Source: Patescibacteria group bacterium | GTDB taxonomy: Bacteria > Patescibacteriota > Gracilibacteria > Peribacterales > Peribacteraceae | Length of the DNA: 20,076 nucleotides | Direction of reading: 5' to 3' | Assembly (NCBI GenBank): GCA_018818235.1 | Contig: JAHISE010000114.1 | Span: 1 to 20,076 of the forward strand | In this document: piece by piece, positions 7,145 to 14,042 of the stretch | Numbering within the stretch: the stretch's first letter is position 1 | How the letters are laid out: each line of letters opens with the position of its first letter | The notes under the pieces: model-generated | What the model saw: only the letters and a program-made list of their open reading frames with translations | Told to the model about the DNA's origin: nothing | The model's database searches: none | Position numbers and translations under genes: made by a program

Positions 7145-8485
7145 ATGATTAATCGAATCAAATCAATGATCCCCGAACGCAGCTTTATAAGACTGTTATG
7201 GCATTACATGCGTGCATTTATTGCAGCTCTTATAAATGGATTCCCCGCACGAAAATTAACTATTATTGGAATTACCGGCACAGATGGAAAGACAACAACA
7301 GTGAACATGGCAACTCATATCCTTAAAGAATCAGGGATCAAAGTAGGAGCAATATCAACCGCTTTTCTACAGATCAATGATGATATTGATTGGAATGAAA
7401 CACAGAAGACATCTCCTTCTCCTTTCCTGATTCAGAGCTTCCTCAGGAGACTTGCCAAAGAAGGTTGCACACATGCGGTCCTCGAGATTTCCTCACATGG
7501 ACTGGTACAGGGTCGTGTAAATCATATCTATCCCAAAGTCGCGGCAATCACCAACACCTCAATGGAGCATCTGGATTATCATGGAACAATTGAACAGTAC
7601 AGGAAAGATAAGGATAAGTTGTTTAAGATGCTTAAGGGGAATGGAACTAAAGTTCTTAATGCCGACGATGAGACCTTTTTAAATTATTCTAAGATCGAGT
7701 CTGATAAGACTATCTGTTTTTCAAACGGTAAACGGAAAGTGGATTCGACAAGCTCACCACAGGTGGAAAGTGGAAAATACGATTCTACTATTTCGCTTTC
7801 TGACATAAAAACATCACACGCATCTTCCTCAGCCATACTAAATATAGAAGATGATAAATTTTCCACTTTCCATTTTCCACTTTCCATTTCGTTACCCGGC
7901 TCCTTCAACCTCGAAAACGCCCTCTGCTCCATCTCCTGCGCCTACGCAGTTGGAGTATCAATTGAAAAAAGTACCGAAGCACTAAAAACATTCAAAGGCT
8001 CTCCGGGGCGAATGGAATTAATTGATGAAGGACAAAGTTTTTCGGTTTATGTTGATTTCACTGTAACTCCGGCTGCATACGAAAAAACTCTCTCAACTCT
8101 CAGACAAATGATTAGTCCTGACAAAAGAATTTTAGTTCTAACCGGAAGTTGCGGTGATCGCATGAAAGAGAAAAGACCTATTGTCGGAAAACTCTGTAGT
8201 GAGCTTGCGGACGTTGTTGTTGTAACAAACGAAGATCCTTATACGGAAGATCCTGAGAAAATTATTGATGAAGTTTGGACGGGAATTGATCAATCGCAAT
8301 GTAAAGCTCACAGAATCTTTGATCGCAAAGAAGCTATAAAATTCATATTCGATAATGCGCAAGCAGGTGATGCAGTAATCTTATGTGCCAAAGGAAGTGA
8401 TACTACTATGTGGACCAAGGAAGGTCAGATTCCCTGGAATGAAAGGGAGATTGCTAGGGAGTTACTAATGACAATTGATAATTGA
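7145..8485 (+). CDS. murE: MurE-like Mur ligase lacking the N-terminal UDP-MurNAc domain (446 aa)
   Basis: ATP-dependent amide ligase of the Mur family, probably adding the third amino acid of the peptidoglycan stem peptide in the cytoplasm. Motifs: P-loop GTDGKTTT (45-52), SSHGLVQGR (116-124), EHLDYHGT (141-148), the presumed carbamylated Lys 156 in YRKDKDKLF, PGSFNLENAL (251-260), GRME (288-291), and C-terminal GDRMKEKRP and CAKGSD. The usual first domain is replaced by a short basic, hydrophobic N-terminus. The DNPR motif of diaminopimelate-adding MurE reads EDPY here (363-366), so the amino acid cannot be predicted; VDFTVTP replaces the usual VDYAHTP. Residues ~197-250 are partly encoded by an internal inverted repeat. 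Naming it murE, rather than another CPR Mur-like ligase, is moderately sure. Confidence 0.8.
   Translation: MINRIKSMIPERSFIRLLWHYMRAFIAALINGFPARKLTIIGITGTDGKTTTVNMATHILKESGIKVGAISTAFLQINDDIDWNETQKTSPSPFLIQSFLRRLAKEGCTHAVLEISSHGLVQGRVNHIYPKVAAITNTSMEHLDYHGTIEQYRKDKDKLFKMLKGNGTKVLNADDETFLNYSKIESDKTICFSNGKRKVDSTSSPQVESGKYDSTISLSDIKTSHASSSAILNIEDDKFSTFHFPLSISLPGSFNLENALCSISCAYAVGVSIEKSTEALKTFKGSPGRMELIDEGQSFSVYVDFTVTPAAYEKTLSTLRQMISPDKRILVLTGSCGDRMKEKRPIVGKLCSELADVVVVTNEDPYTEDPEKIIDEVWTGIDQSQCKAHRIFDRKEAIKFIFDNAQAGDAVILCAKGSDTTMWTKEGQIPWNEREIARELLMTIDN
7734..7889. repeat. Stutter inverted repeat inside the MurE-like gene, GGAAAGT word
   Basis: The left arm includes GGAAAGTGGA (from 7734) and GTGGAAAGTGGAAAAT (7763-7778). 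The right arm (7857-7889) holds ATTTTCCACTTTCC, then CATTTTCCACTTTCCATTTC. The left arm also contains TTCGACAAGCTCA, a word related to 8834-8847. The frame is open throughout; the right arm encodes KFSTFHFPLSIS just before the conserved LPGSFNLENAL. Confidence 0.65.
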
Positions 8486-8495
8486 CTGTCGATTG
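8470..8495. repeat. Short iterated segment at the MurE-like 3' end
   Basis: Four variants of an ATTGAY/GTCGATTG word (GACAATTGATAATTGACTG then TCGATTG) contain the MurE-like stop codon at 8483-8485. It has the same word family as 207-283 and 15178-15223 but no complete hairpin of its own. Confidence 0.5.
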
Positions 8496-8497
8496 TT

Positions 8498-8525
8498 AAA
8501 AAAACGCCGGTCCTTTCGGACCGGC
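8498..8525 (-). terminator. Intrinsic terminator of the 34-aa peptide gene
   Basis: Read on the minus strand, GCCGGTCC-GAAA-GGACCGGC is a perfect 8-bp GC-rich stem with a GNRA-type loop, followed by C and seven T residues. It lies 7 bp beyond the stop of the small gene. On the plus strand it lacks a T tract, though it may also help end the MurE-like transcript. Confidence 0.85.
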
Positions 8526-8531
8526 ATTGGC

Positions 8532-8636
8532 TTATCCACTGCGACGTCGTCGAATGAAATCGGCAACAACGCAGATCAACAGTAATCCTAAGATCACTGT
8601 TACCAGTCCCCCATTCCCGAGCAACAAATCGCCCAT
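8532..8636 (-). CDS. Small single-span membrane peptide (34 aa)
   Basis: The reading frame gives MGDLLLGNGG, then a ~17-residue hydrophobic helix (LVTVILGLLLICVVADF), then the basic end IRRRRSG. This predicts an N-out, C-in single-span peptide. The chosen ATG at 8636 has an AAGGAGAG Shine-Dalgarno sequence 5 nt upstream, one of the few clear ones in the window. An in-frame ATG at 8651 would give 39 aa. A perfect intrinsic terminator follows the stop, and a foldable leader precedes the gene, so it looks like a self-contained transcription unit. The function is unknown; a regulator of a membrane complex or a type-I-toxin-like peptide are possibilities, not conclusions. Confidence 0.65.
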   Translation of the reverse strand: MGDLLLGNGGLVTVILGLLLICVVADFIRRRRSG

Positions 8637-8654
8637 GGCCTCTCCTTCCATAGT

Positions 8655-8719
8655 TAAGCCAATTTAATCCACACTCATGCATACGCGTGCAACTCTGAAT
8701 GCAGACATTCATTGGCTCA
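8655..8719 (-). promoter_or_regulatory. Foldable leader upstream of the 34-aa peptide gene
   Basis: On the minus strand TGAGCCAAT (8711-8719) can pair with ATTGGCTTA (8655-8663): 9 bp with one G-U. This encloses a GAATG-TCTG-CATTC hairpin (8697-8710) stacked directly on it, and a weaker TGCA/TGCA hairpin (8678-8691). The layout is that of a three-way junction ending 3 nt before the first possible ATG (8651). I do not recognise a known riboswitch class. Confidence 0.4.
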
Positions 8720-8794
8720 TCTAAGAAACAAATGTATTGAATAGTATTTAGTCTATCACTGTTATTGAAATAATTTCTTTACTTTTCCTATTCT

Positions 8795-8908
8795 CCTCTC
8801 CCCCCTCAGGGGGAGAGGGTAGGGTGGCCCCATTCGACAGACTCATGGTCACTCGCAGATATAAATCTTTTACAAGGTTTGTGGCCACTATGAGCGAAAT
8901 CGAAGAGT
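8795..8908. repeat. Intergenic repeat: C/G-rich hairpin plus TTCGA...CTCAT inverted arms
   Basis: 8795-8804 and 8809-8818 form a perfect 10-bp stem (CCTCTCCCCC/GGGGGAGAGG). Then TTCGACAGACTCATGGTCAC (8834-8853) faces a diverged inverted copy, GTGGCCACTATGAGCGAAAT CGAA (8881-8904). It resembles short repeats seen between genes in many bacterial genomes. No gene is visible in 8720-8963 apart from this. Confidence 0.5.
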
Positions 8909-8963
8909 GAGGGGAATTACAGTGAATTGAAAATCTAAAATCAATACAGTCTGGATTTATGAT

Positions 8964-9596
8964 ATGATGATAAAAAGAACGTTAAACGATTCTACTCTAT
9001 TTAGCTTATCTGTCAAGTATATGGAAGAAGATCGTTCATCATCAATTGTAATTGCCGGTGTAGATGAAGCGGGCCGTGGCGCACTTGCCGGTCCTGTTGT
9101 AGCCGGAGCATGTATTATAAAAAGCAAATATCTTCCTTCATTTATTTGCGACAGCAAACAACTTTCGTCAGATGAACGAGACAAGGCATTCGAATGGATA
9201 AAGGAATACTGTTTATATGGCTTCGGGATAGTAACCGCGCAGGAAGTAGATACACTCAGAATTCTGGATGCTACCGAAAAAGCAATGCAACGTGCAGTTA
9301 TGCAGTTATCAAAAATAATGAAACCCACATATCTTTTAATAGACGGAAGAGACAAATTCTGGTTCGACTATCCTCATAGTTCAATTATAGACGGTGATAT
9401 TCTGGAACCATGCATATCAGCAGCCTCCATTGTTGCAAAAGTTACGCGCGATCGCATTATGAAAAAACATGATCGCATATTTCCTCATTACGACTTTAAG
9501 TGTCACAAAGGATATGGAACACCTGAACATTTTGATTTGATTAAATCGAGGGGGGTGTGTGGGATACATAGGAAGAGTTTTTTGCACATCGAATAA
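8964..9596 (+). CDS. rnhB: Ribonuclease HII
   Basis: Cleaves RNA in RNA-DNA hybrids and starts removal of misincorporated ribonucleotides. Signature motifs: GVDEAGRGALAGPVVAGA (from residue 32; catalytic D34 and E35), DSKQLS (63-68), LDATEKAM (101-108), LIDG (D127), DGD (D145), ASIVAKVTRDR (154-164), and HKGYGTPEH with HRKSF at the end. The length is normal for the family apart from ~20 extra N-terminal residues; an in-frame ATG at 9021 (MEEDRSSS) is an alternative start. No Shine-Dalgarno sequence precedes either. It converges on lgt, and its TAA lies at the edge of the shared stutter hairpin. Confidence 0.95.
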   Translation: MMIKRTLNDSTLFSLSVKYMEEDRSSSIVIAGVDEAGRGALAGPVVAGACIIKSKYLPSFICDSKQLSSDERDKAFEWIKEYCLYGFGIVTAQEVDTLRILDATEKAMQRAVMQLSKIMKPTYLLIDGRDKFWFDYPHSSIIDGDILEPCISAASIVAKVTRDRIMKKHDRIFPHYDFKCHKGYGTPEHFDLIKSRGVCGIHRKSFLHIE

Positions 9597-9713
9597 AATC
9601 CGAAATTCGAAACAAGAAATACGAAGGAAATCATAAATACAAAATAGCTCATTTTATTTTTTAGGATTTATATTTTCCCTCGGATTTCGAATTTCTTTTT
9701 TCGGATTTAAATA
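9597..9713. repeat. Stutter hairpin between rnhB and lgt, GAAATTCG/AAATCCG word
   Basis: The left arm (9597-9643: AATCCGAAATTCGAAACAAG and more) pairs imperfectly with the right arm (9661-9713: GGATTTAT, then TCGGATTTCGAATTTC, then TCGGATTT). It spans the convergent gene ends: the rnhB stop is at the left edge, the lgt stop is inside. The right arm therefore encodes the last ~14 residues of Lgt. Confidence 0.7.
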
Positions 9714-10491
9714 TAATTCTTCTCGTATTATTAGATATCCACCAAACTATTAATCCAATTACAATAAGAGGAATCGTTAGAATCTGCCCCCTGCTTATTG
9801 TAGTAATCCCCAAATCTACAAATCCATACGGCTGATCACGGAAGTACTCAACCAGAAATCTAAGTAATCCATACAACAAAATTGCAAGTGCAAAAACCCT
9901 TCCCATTAAAGGTCTTGACCACATATACATTGTCATAGATCCGGCAATAATCAAATCCTTAAGAATTGCGTATATTTGTGTCGGATGTCTGAGTCCATCC
10001 ACTCCGGGAAAGGACATCCCCCAAGCTACAGAAGTCTCTATTCCATAAAGTTCTCCGTTTATAAAGTTTCCAAGTCTGCCAAGAGCCAGACCGATTGCAG
10101 CAGGAATAACCAATAAATCCAGAAGTGATAGAAGGTCTAAATTATGCCTCCTTGTATAAATAATTAGTACGGTTATTACCCCTAAGAATCCACCATGAGA
10201 GGACATTCCGCCATGCCAAACTTTTATTATTTCTAGAGGAGCGGATAGGTAATAAAATGGCTCATAAAACAGTACAAATCCAAGTCGTCCACCAAGAATC
10301 ACACCTATAACTCCCCATGCAAGTAACGAGGACCACTCATCCTTAGTCAGATACAAGTTTCTATACTTTTGTATTCTAGGCAAAAGGAAGAAGGCAAGAA
10401 GGAATCCAAAAAGATACATTAGACCGTACCAGTGTATGGAGAGGTTCAGTATTTGAATAGCGATTTCGCGGGAGGGAAATAGATTAAGCAT
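9661..10491 (-). CDS. lgt: Prolipoprotein diacylglyceryl transferase
   Basis: Transfers diacylglyceryl from phosphatidylglycerol to the lipobox cysteine of prolipoproteins at the cytoplasmic membrane. Positions use the start at 10491: HGGMSSHGGFLG (93-104, H99), the Lgt signature GRLGNFINGELYG (138-150, R139), HPTQIY (169-174), FRDQP (R218) and SRGQILTIP. About seven hydrophobic segments fit the family. I chose the ATG at 10491 (MLNLFPSREIA) because the longer frame from 10539 adds MEFGFWNLEF-type residues encoded by an AATTCC stutter repeat. The C-terminal tail SEKRNSKSEGKYKS also comes from a repeat. A lipoprotein substrate is encoded at 17376-18335. Confidence 0.93.
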   Translation of the reverse strand: MLNLFPSREIAIQILNLSIHWYGLMYLFGFLLAFFLLPRIQKYRNLYLTKDEWSSLLAWGVIGVILGGRLGFVLFYEPFYYLSAPLEIIKVWHGGMSSHGGFLGVITVLIIYTRRHNLDLLSLLDLLVIPAAIGLALGRLGNFINGELYGIETSVAWGMSFPGVDGLRHPTQIYAILKDLIIAGSMTMYMWSRPLMGRVFALAILLYGLLRFLVEYFRDQPYGFVDLGITTISRGQILTIPLIVIGLIVWWISNNTRRIIFKSEKRNSKSEGKYKS

Positions 10492-10507
10492 TATGTAAAG
10501 GGTACTT

Positions 10508-10651
10508 GAAAATTCCAAATTCCAAAAACCAAATTCCAATGAAATTCCAAAAATCTAACAATCATAAATTCAAATTCTTTCCTTTTTTTTAATTTTATGA
10601 ATTTTTATTTTAATTTGTGAATTTGCGAATTTAGGAATTTAGGAATTTATA
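10508..10651. repeat. Stutter hairpin between GT-C-like gene and lgt, AATTCC/GAATTT word
   Basis: The left arm (10508-10555) is AATTCCAAATTCCAAA-type repeats. The right arm (10597-10651) is GAATTTGCGAATTTAGGAATTT-type repeats in inverted orientation, with an AT-rich middle containing eight consecutive T. It lies 3' of the membrane protein gene (stop at 10673) and just upstream of lgt. Confidence 0.65.
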
Positions 10652-10672
10652 CTCCAAAGCCCTCTCTAATCC

Positions 10673-12112
10673 CTAATATATCCTACAAACAACTTTCAAA
10701 AGCGGAGTCCCCTCTACCTTCTCAAAACACTCATCAGCTACAAACGGTTCTGCAAACTCACCATAATGCGCATAGAACAAAGAGGATGTCATAAAGTACA
10801 AAGGATGCTCACCTAACGTTCGCATTAATTGCAATCTCTCCTGATGCGTACCATAAATAAACTTTTCCCATTCCTCATACGTCCATGCCGGAAAATCAAA
10901 GAGTCCCGGACCTCCCGTGTGATAATCCGGAAGCCAGCCCAAAAGCCAAACTGCGGCATTATTTTCCAAAGCAATAATATGTGCATTATCCTCAACAAAC
11001 CGAGGAATAGATAAAAATCTTTCCAATTCCTCAACTGACATTCGTGGTTCCTTATTTAAAACATAAAGAATAGAAACAAGTGCCTGACCAATTAAAAGTA
11101 TTATTAAGAATATTCTGATGAATGATTTTTTGTACTGATTCCAAAGCCCATACAATGCCAATGCGGCAAAGTACAACATGAAGAAATCAAACTGAAGATA
11201 AAATCTTTTATAAAACACCAACCTAAATACAATAAATACCGCACATATAAAGGGTGCTATATGCCAACAAGTAGCACGCCCACTTTGCAAACTGAATGCC
11301 CAGCCCAATATGCTCAATACAAATAAAACCAATCCGTTTTTAATATAAAAGATTGTATCGGGAAAATTCCCGGCGGGAGCGTCCGCTCCTCTTAACAGCA
11401 ATATTGATTTGAAGGGAGACCAAAATGCACGCTCCCATATAGGTATGTACCATATAACTCCCAATACTCCGATTAGTGCGAATATAAATGTCCACTTCCT
11501 AAACACGGGGTCCTTCCAATCCGTTGGGAGCCTAACAAGCCACCATACCAATAACGATAGCCCCAATATCAAACCGGTCTGACTGTGTGTAAGTATGGTT
11601 AATATTCCAAAAGGCAACAGCCACAAAGATCCCCTTTCCAAACAATGGAATGAAAGGATCAAAAACAACAATGCCAGATATGTTTTCCAATACATCTGAG
11701 CAAATCCATCAAAGTATGCGATTGAGAGCAGACCCATCAACAGAATCAAAACTCCTATTGCTCTGTTTTCTCTTTTTGCAATTATTACTGAATAAACACC
11801 AAGCAGCGCAATCGGGAATAAGTTCCATATCCATCCCAAGAACCAATCTACCGGAATACCTGCTTTTATCAGATAACTGGTAAATATGAAAAGTCCATAA
11901 GGGTATTCCTGTGCCCAAGGCCTAAGCTCAGGAATAGATATTGGAGGCCATGCATTCGCATATTTGATAAACAAGTACCTATACATCCCAGGGTCAAATC
12001 CCAAAGGTAGATCGAATGCGAATAAGGAGTAAAAGAATTTGAATATTAAAAGCAAGAACAATGTTCCCACTGCAATATTGAACCAAGTAATATTAATACT
12101 CACTTTCTTCAT
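10673..12112 (-). CDS. Polytopic membrane protein, probable GT-C-type glycosyltransferase (479 aa)
   Basis: About ten or eleven hydrophobic segments. The first extracytoplasmic loop carries LGFDPGMYRY (D40 and Y44/Y46), resembling the catalytic Asp loop of GT-C lipid-phosphate-sugar transferases. The last ~110 residues (from the NKEPRMSVEELERFL region) form a soluble domain with WLLGWLPDYHTGGPG. A role in putting sugars on envelope polymers or surface proteins would suit the neighbourhood. I recognise no specific family, and an O-antigen-polymerase-like protein is an alternative. A TAAACT box sits 8 nt before the ATG at 12112. No Shine-Dalgarno sequence is visible. Confidence 0.8.
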   Translation of the reverse strand: MKKVSINITWFNIAVGTLFLLLIFKFFYSLFAFDLPLGFDPGMYRYLFIKYANAWPPISIPELRPWAQEYPYGLFIFTSYLIKAGIPVDWFLGWIWNLFPIALLGVYSVIIAKRENRAIGVLILLMGLLSIAYFDGFAQMYWKTYLALLFLILSFHCLERGSLWLLPFGILTILTHSQTGLILGLSLLVWWLVRLPTDWKDPVFRKWTFIFALIGVLGVIWYIPIWERAFWSPFKSILLLRGADAPAGNFPDTIFYIKNGLVLFVLSILGWAFSLQSGRATCWHIAPFICAVFIVFRLVFYKRFYLQFDFFMLYFAALALYGLWNQYKKSFIRIFLIILLIGQALVSILYVLNKEPRMSVEELERFLSIPRFVEDNAHIIALENNAAVWLLGWLPDYHTGGPGLFDFPAWTYEEWEKFIYGTHQERLQLMRTLGEHPLYFMTSSLFYAHYGEFAEPFVADECFEKVEGTPLLKVVCRIY

Positions 12113-12271
12113 TGTCGCTTAGTTTACAATGAAAATGGGATGAATACGAGTTAGACTGAATAGAAAACATACTGAACCCTTTTAGATTCATTTTTGACTA
12201 AAATAAGTGTATAATCACATGAAACCTGAAATGATTAATTAACAATTATATTTTACATATAAACACAAAGT

Positions 12272-13033
12272 ATGCACGAAGACGAAGAACCAACATCAAT
12301 TTACCAACAACCTGAATTACCAAAGGCTGAAACTCATACAAAACCAAATATTGATGATTCGGAGGGGCTAGATCCTAATATCTTAAATGCAGAAGAAGAA
12401 GCGGCAAAAACAGAAGATCTAGCAAAGATATCGGAAACCAGAGCTTCGCTTGGATTGGAACCGGCTTCCGGAGAGGCTGATATAAAACAGTATTTTATAA
12501 AAGATCCTAGAATTGAACATGATGATGTAGAAAGAATAAATATATTGAAAGTAAAAGATCTACCGGAACATTATCAAACACGGCTCAAAGCTCTAAATGA
12601 CGAAAGGCTAAACGAAATATTCATTGCCATTATCCCAGATGATATTTGGGGAAAAATAAAAGGGAGCCAGCCATCACAATCTCATGCAGAAATTGGCTTA
12701 ATCTCATTTAGACAGAGCTATTTTGAAGCACAAAATAATCCAGATGAAATTGCTTGGTTACTCCATGAATTAGCACATTGCCAAAATTTTTTAGACTCCG
12801 AATCACCTGAAATGTATCAAGCTAACCAGAAGAGACCAGCTTTTAAGGATTTAGAATCTGAATACCCATACCCAAACAATCAAGTTGAACAGGCTACTTT
12901 TACCAAGCAATTTCAATATCTAAAAGAGCGGGGTAAAAGCAGAGAAGATGTTTTAGCAATGATAAGTAAGTACTACGATGAAGTGGATTTTCCTTTCTTC
13001 AACAGATTATTGGATAATGTTTTTGGAGAATAA
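12272..13033 (+). CDS. HExxH-motif protein, putative zinc metallopeptidase-like (253 aa)
   Basis: Cytoplasmic by appearance: no signal peptide or membrane helix. The N-terminal ~80 residues are acidic and probably disordered (many E, D, P). The rest is helical and contains LLHELAHCQNF with HELAH at 165-169, the zinc-binding glutamate-helix motif, inside a stretch typical of small metallopeptidases. E206 (NQVEQATF) is a plausible third ligand 37 residues later. The substrate is unknown. A TATAAA box lies 8 nt before the ATG, suggesting a near-leaderless transcript. It converges on the sortase gene and its TAA lies within the shared terminator hairpin. Enzymatic activity is inferred from the motif only. 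Confidence 0.75.
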   Translation: MHEDEEPTSIYQQPELPKAETHTKPNIDDSEGLDPNILNAEEEAAKTEDLAKISETRASLGLEPASGEADIKQYFIKDPRIEHDDVERINILKVKDLPEHYQTRLKALNDERLNEIFIAIIPDDIWGKIKGSQPSQSHAEIGLISFRQSYFEAQNNPDEIAWLLHELAHCQNFLDSESPEMYQANQKRPAFKDLESEYPYPNNQVEQATFTKQFQYLKERGKSREDVLAMISKYYDEVDFPFFNRLLDNVFGE

Positions 13034-13079
13034 ATAACAGCGATTTTCGAATCGCTGCTGCGACCTCTGTTATTTATTC
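13028..13079. terminator. Bidirectional terminator containing both convergent stop codons
   Basis: The outer 13-bp inverted repeat GAATAAATAACAG (13028-13040) / CTGTTATTTATTC (13067-13079) is perfect. An inner hairpin CAGCGATT-TTCG-AATCGCTG follows the left arm. The stop codons of the HExxH gene (13031-13033) and the sortase gene (13074-13076) both lie in the outer arms. There is no long T tract, so the termination role is inferred from position. Confidence 0.6.
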
Positions 13080-13946
13080 CACCCTCTCCGCAATAACAAC
13101 CATCCTCTGTTTTGTGGTTCCAATCGGGAAACAAGTAATCAGCTTAAGAATACTTTTATCTGATTGCTGAGACAATATTTGAGTATCAGCAGGATCCACA
13201 ACGTTGATACGCATTACCTGATAAGTTGCTATGGTCCCCTGCCCTGCGATTGTAATTTTATCTCCACGCTCGATATTAGGCAAAGAGGCGAATAATGTTC
13301 CGTAAGCGCTTTCACTAACACGTTCATTTGGAGGACTGCTATGACCGGCAATAATTACTGATCCGGTATATCCGGGAGTGGATGAATGCGGATATGCAGT
13401 GGCCCCGTGTAATAATCCTACCTGCATTTGCTCCTCCAATAAGTCCCACTTTTTTGAATCCCAGTATCTGCGATCAGGTAGATATATGGTAGAACGAATC
13501 CCGATTGAAGGAATAGACAAAGAGTACCATTCACTTATTCCCCACTGCTCCATCTCCCTCTCCATTTGATTGTTGAAAATCGCATCAAGTAATCCAGATT
13601 TTTCTTTGATATCCGGTTCCATCTCGGTTGGAACAATCGTTGTTTTCTCATTTTCAATATTGGGCTTTATATCTTCTTTTTTTGGTTCCGAAAGTGGCTT
13701 CGGCGAATCTACAGGCTCATTATCACTTAGCTCTAAATTTAATGCCAAACCTTCTGTTTCAGGAACAACTGATTCTGCTGATTTGTGTAAATTTACATGT
13801 TCAGGAAGCCACATTACCTCTTCTGAAATAACCATAAATCGCGATAAAACCGAACCAGTTATTATCTTTGTCCATAGACCAAATGACTCCAAAGTAACTA
13901 TGGTCGCGAATATGGCAAGAATTGCATATTTGTATTTGTTTTTCAT
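13074..13946 (-). CDS. Sortase (membrane-anchored cysteine transpeptidase)
   Basis: Cleaves a sorting motif in exported proteins and links them to the wall or to each other. One N-terminal membrane helix (~8-25) is followed by a Pro, Glu and Lys-rich linker to ~130. The sortase barrel starts at SLSIPSIGI. Catalytic residues are visible: H202 in IIAGHSS, C272 in LITCFP and R281 in TTKQR, the usual order and spacing. The pattern is closest to class D/E sortases; the class is not certain. None of the window's exported proteins ends in an LPxTG-like motif plus helix plus basic tail, so substrates must be elsewhere or use another signal. It has its own strong promoter and is divergent from tsaD. 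Confidence 0.92.
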   Translation of the reverse strand: MKNKYKYAILAIFATIVTLESFGLWTKIITGSVLSRFMVISEEVMWLPEHVNLHKSAESVVPETEGLALNLELSDNEPVDSPKPLSEPKKEDIKPNIENEKTTIVPTEMEPDIKEKSGLLDAIFNNQMEREMEQWGISEWYSLSIPSIGIRSTIYLPDRRYWDSKKWDLLEEQMQVGLLHGATAYPHSSTPGYTGSVIIAGHSSPPNERVSESAYGTLFASLPNIERGDKITIAGQGTIATYQVMRINVVDPADTQILSQQSDKSILKLITCFPIGTTKQRMVVIAERVE

Positions 13947-13954
13947 TTATATAT

Positions 13955-13983
13955 ATTATACTACATTTTAAGCTATATGACAA
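13955..13983 (-). promoter_or_regulatory. Sortase promoter, near-leaderless
   Basis: On the minus strand, TTGTCA (13978-13983), a 17-bp spacer and a perfect TATAAT (13955-13960). The -10 ends 8 nt before the ATG at 13946, so the transcript would begin 0-2 nt from the start codon. It uses the same TTGTCA -35 as the promoter at 5483-5511. Confidence 0.75.
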
Positions 13984-14042
13984 TTATCTGTAATTATGCC
14001 CTATAGCTTGATTTTCGCTTGTTTATGAGCAAAAATCACCCT

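Noticed and set aside
4578..8485. Recoded UGA as in Gracilibacteria/Absconditabacteria
   Set aside because: TGA ends several genes exactly where the family or the ATGA overlap predicts, and conserved Trp positions use TGG.
8425..8712. A 95-aa minus-strand frame over the 34-aa gene region
   Set aside because: It runs through the intrinsic terminator and into the MurE-like 3' end, and its composition (many Cys, Arg and Trp) is not protein-like; the 34-aa frame with a Shine-Dalgarno sequence is a better reading.
8655..8719. A known riboswitch or tRNA
   Set aside because: The fold has no acceptor/T-arm signature and no motif of a riboswitch class I know. No tRNA or rRNA was recognised anywhere in the window.
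13570..13971. A 133-aa plus-strand frame opposite the sortase
   Set aside because: It is antisense to the sortase linker, has low-complexity Ser/Phe composition and no start signals.
13976..14007. A tsaD promoter (ATGACA and TATAGC)
   Set aside because: The spacing is 20 bp and both boxes are poor; the same DNA is better explained by the sortase promoter on the other strand.
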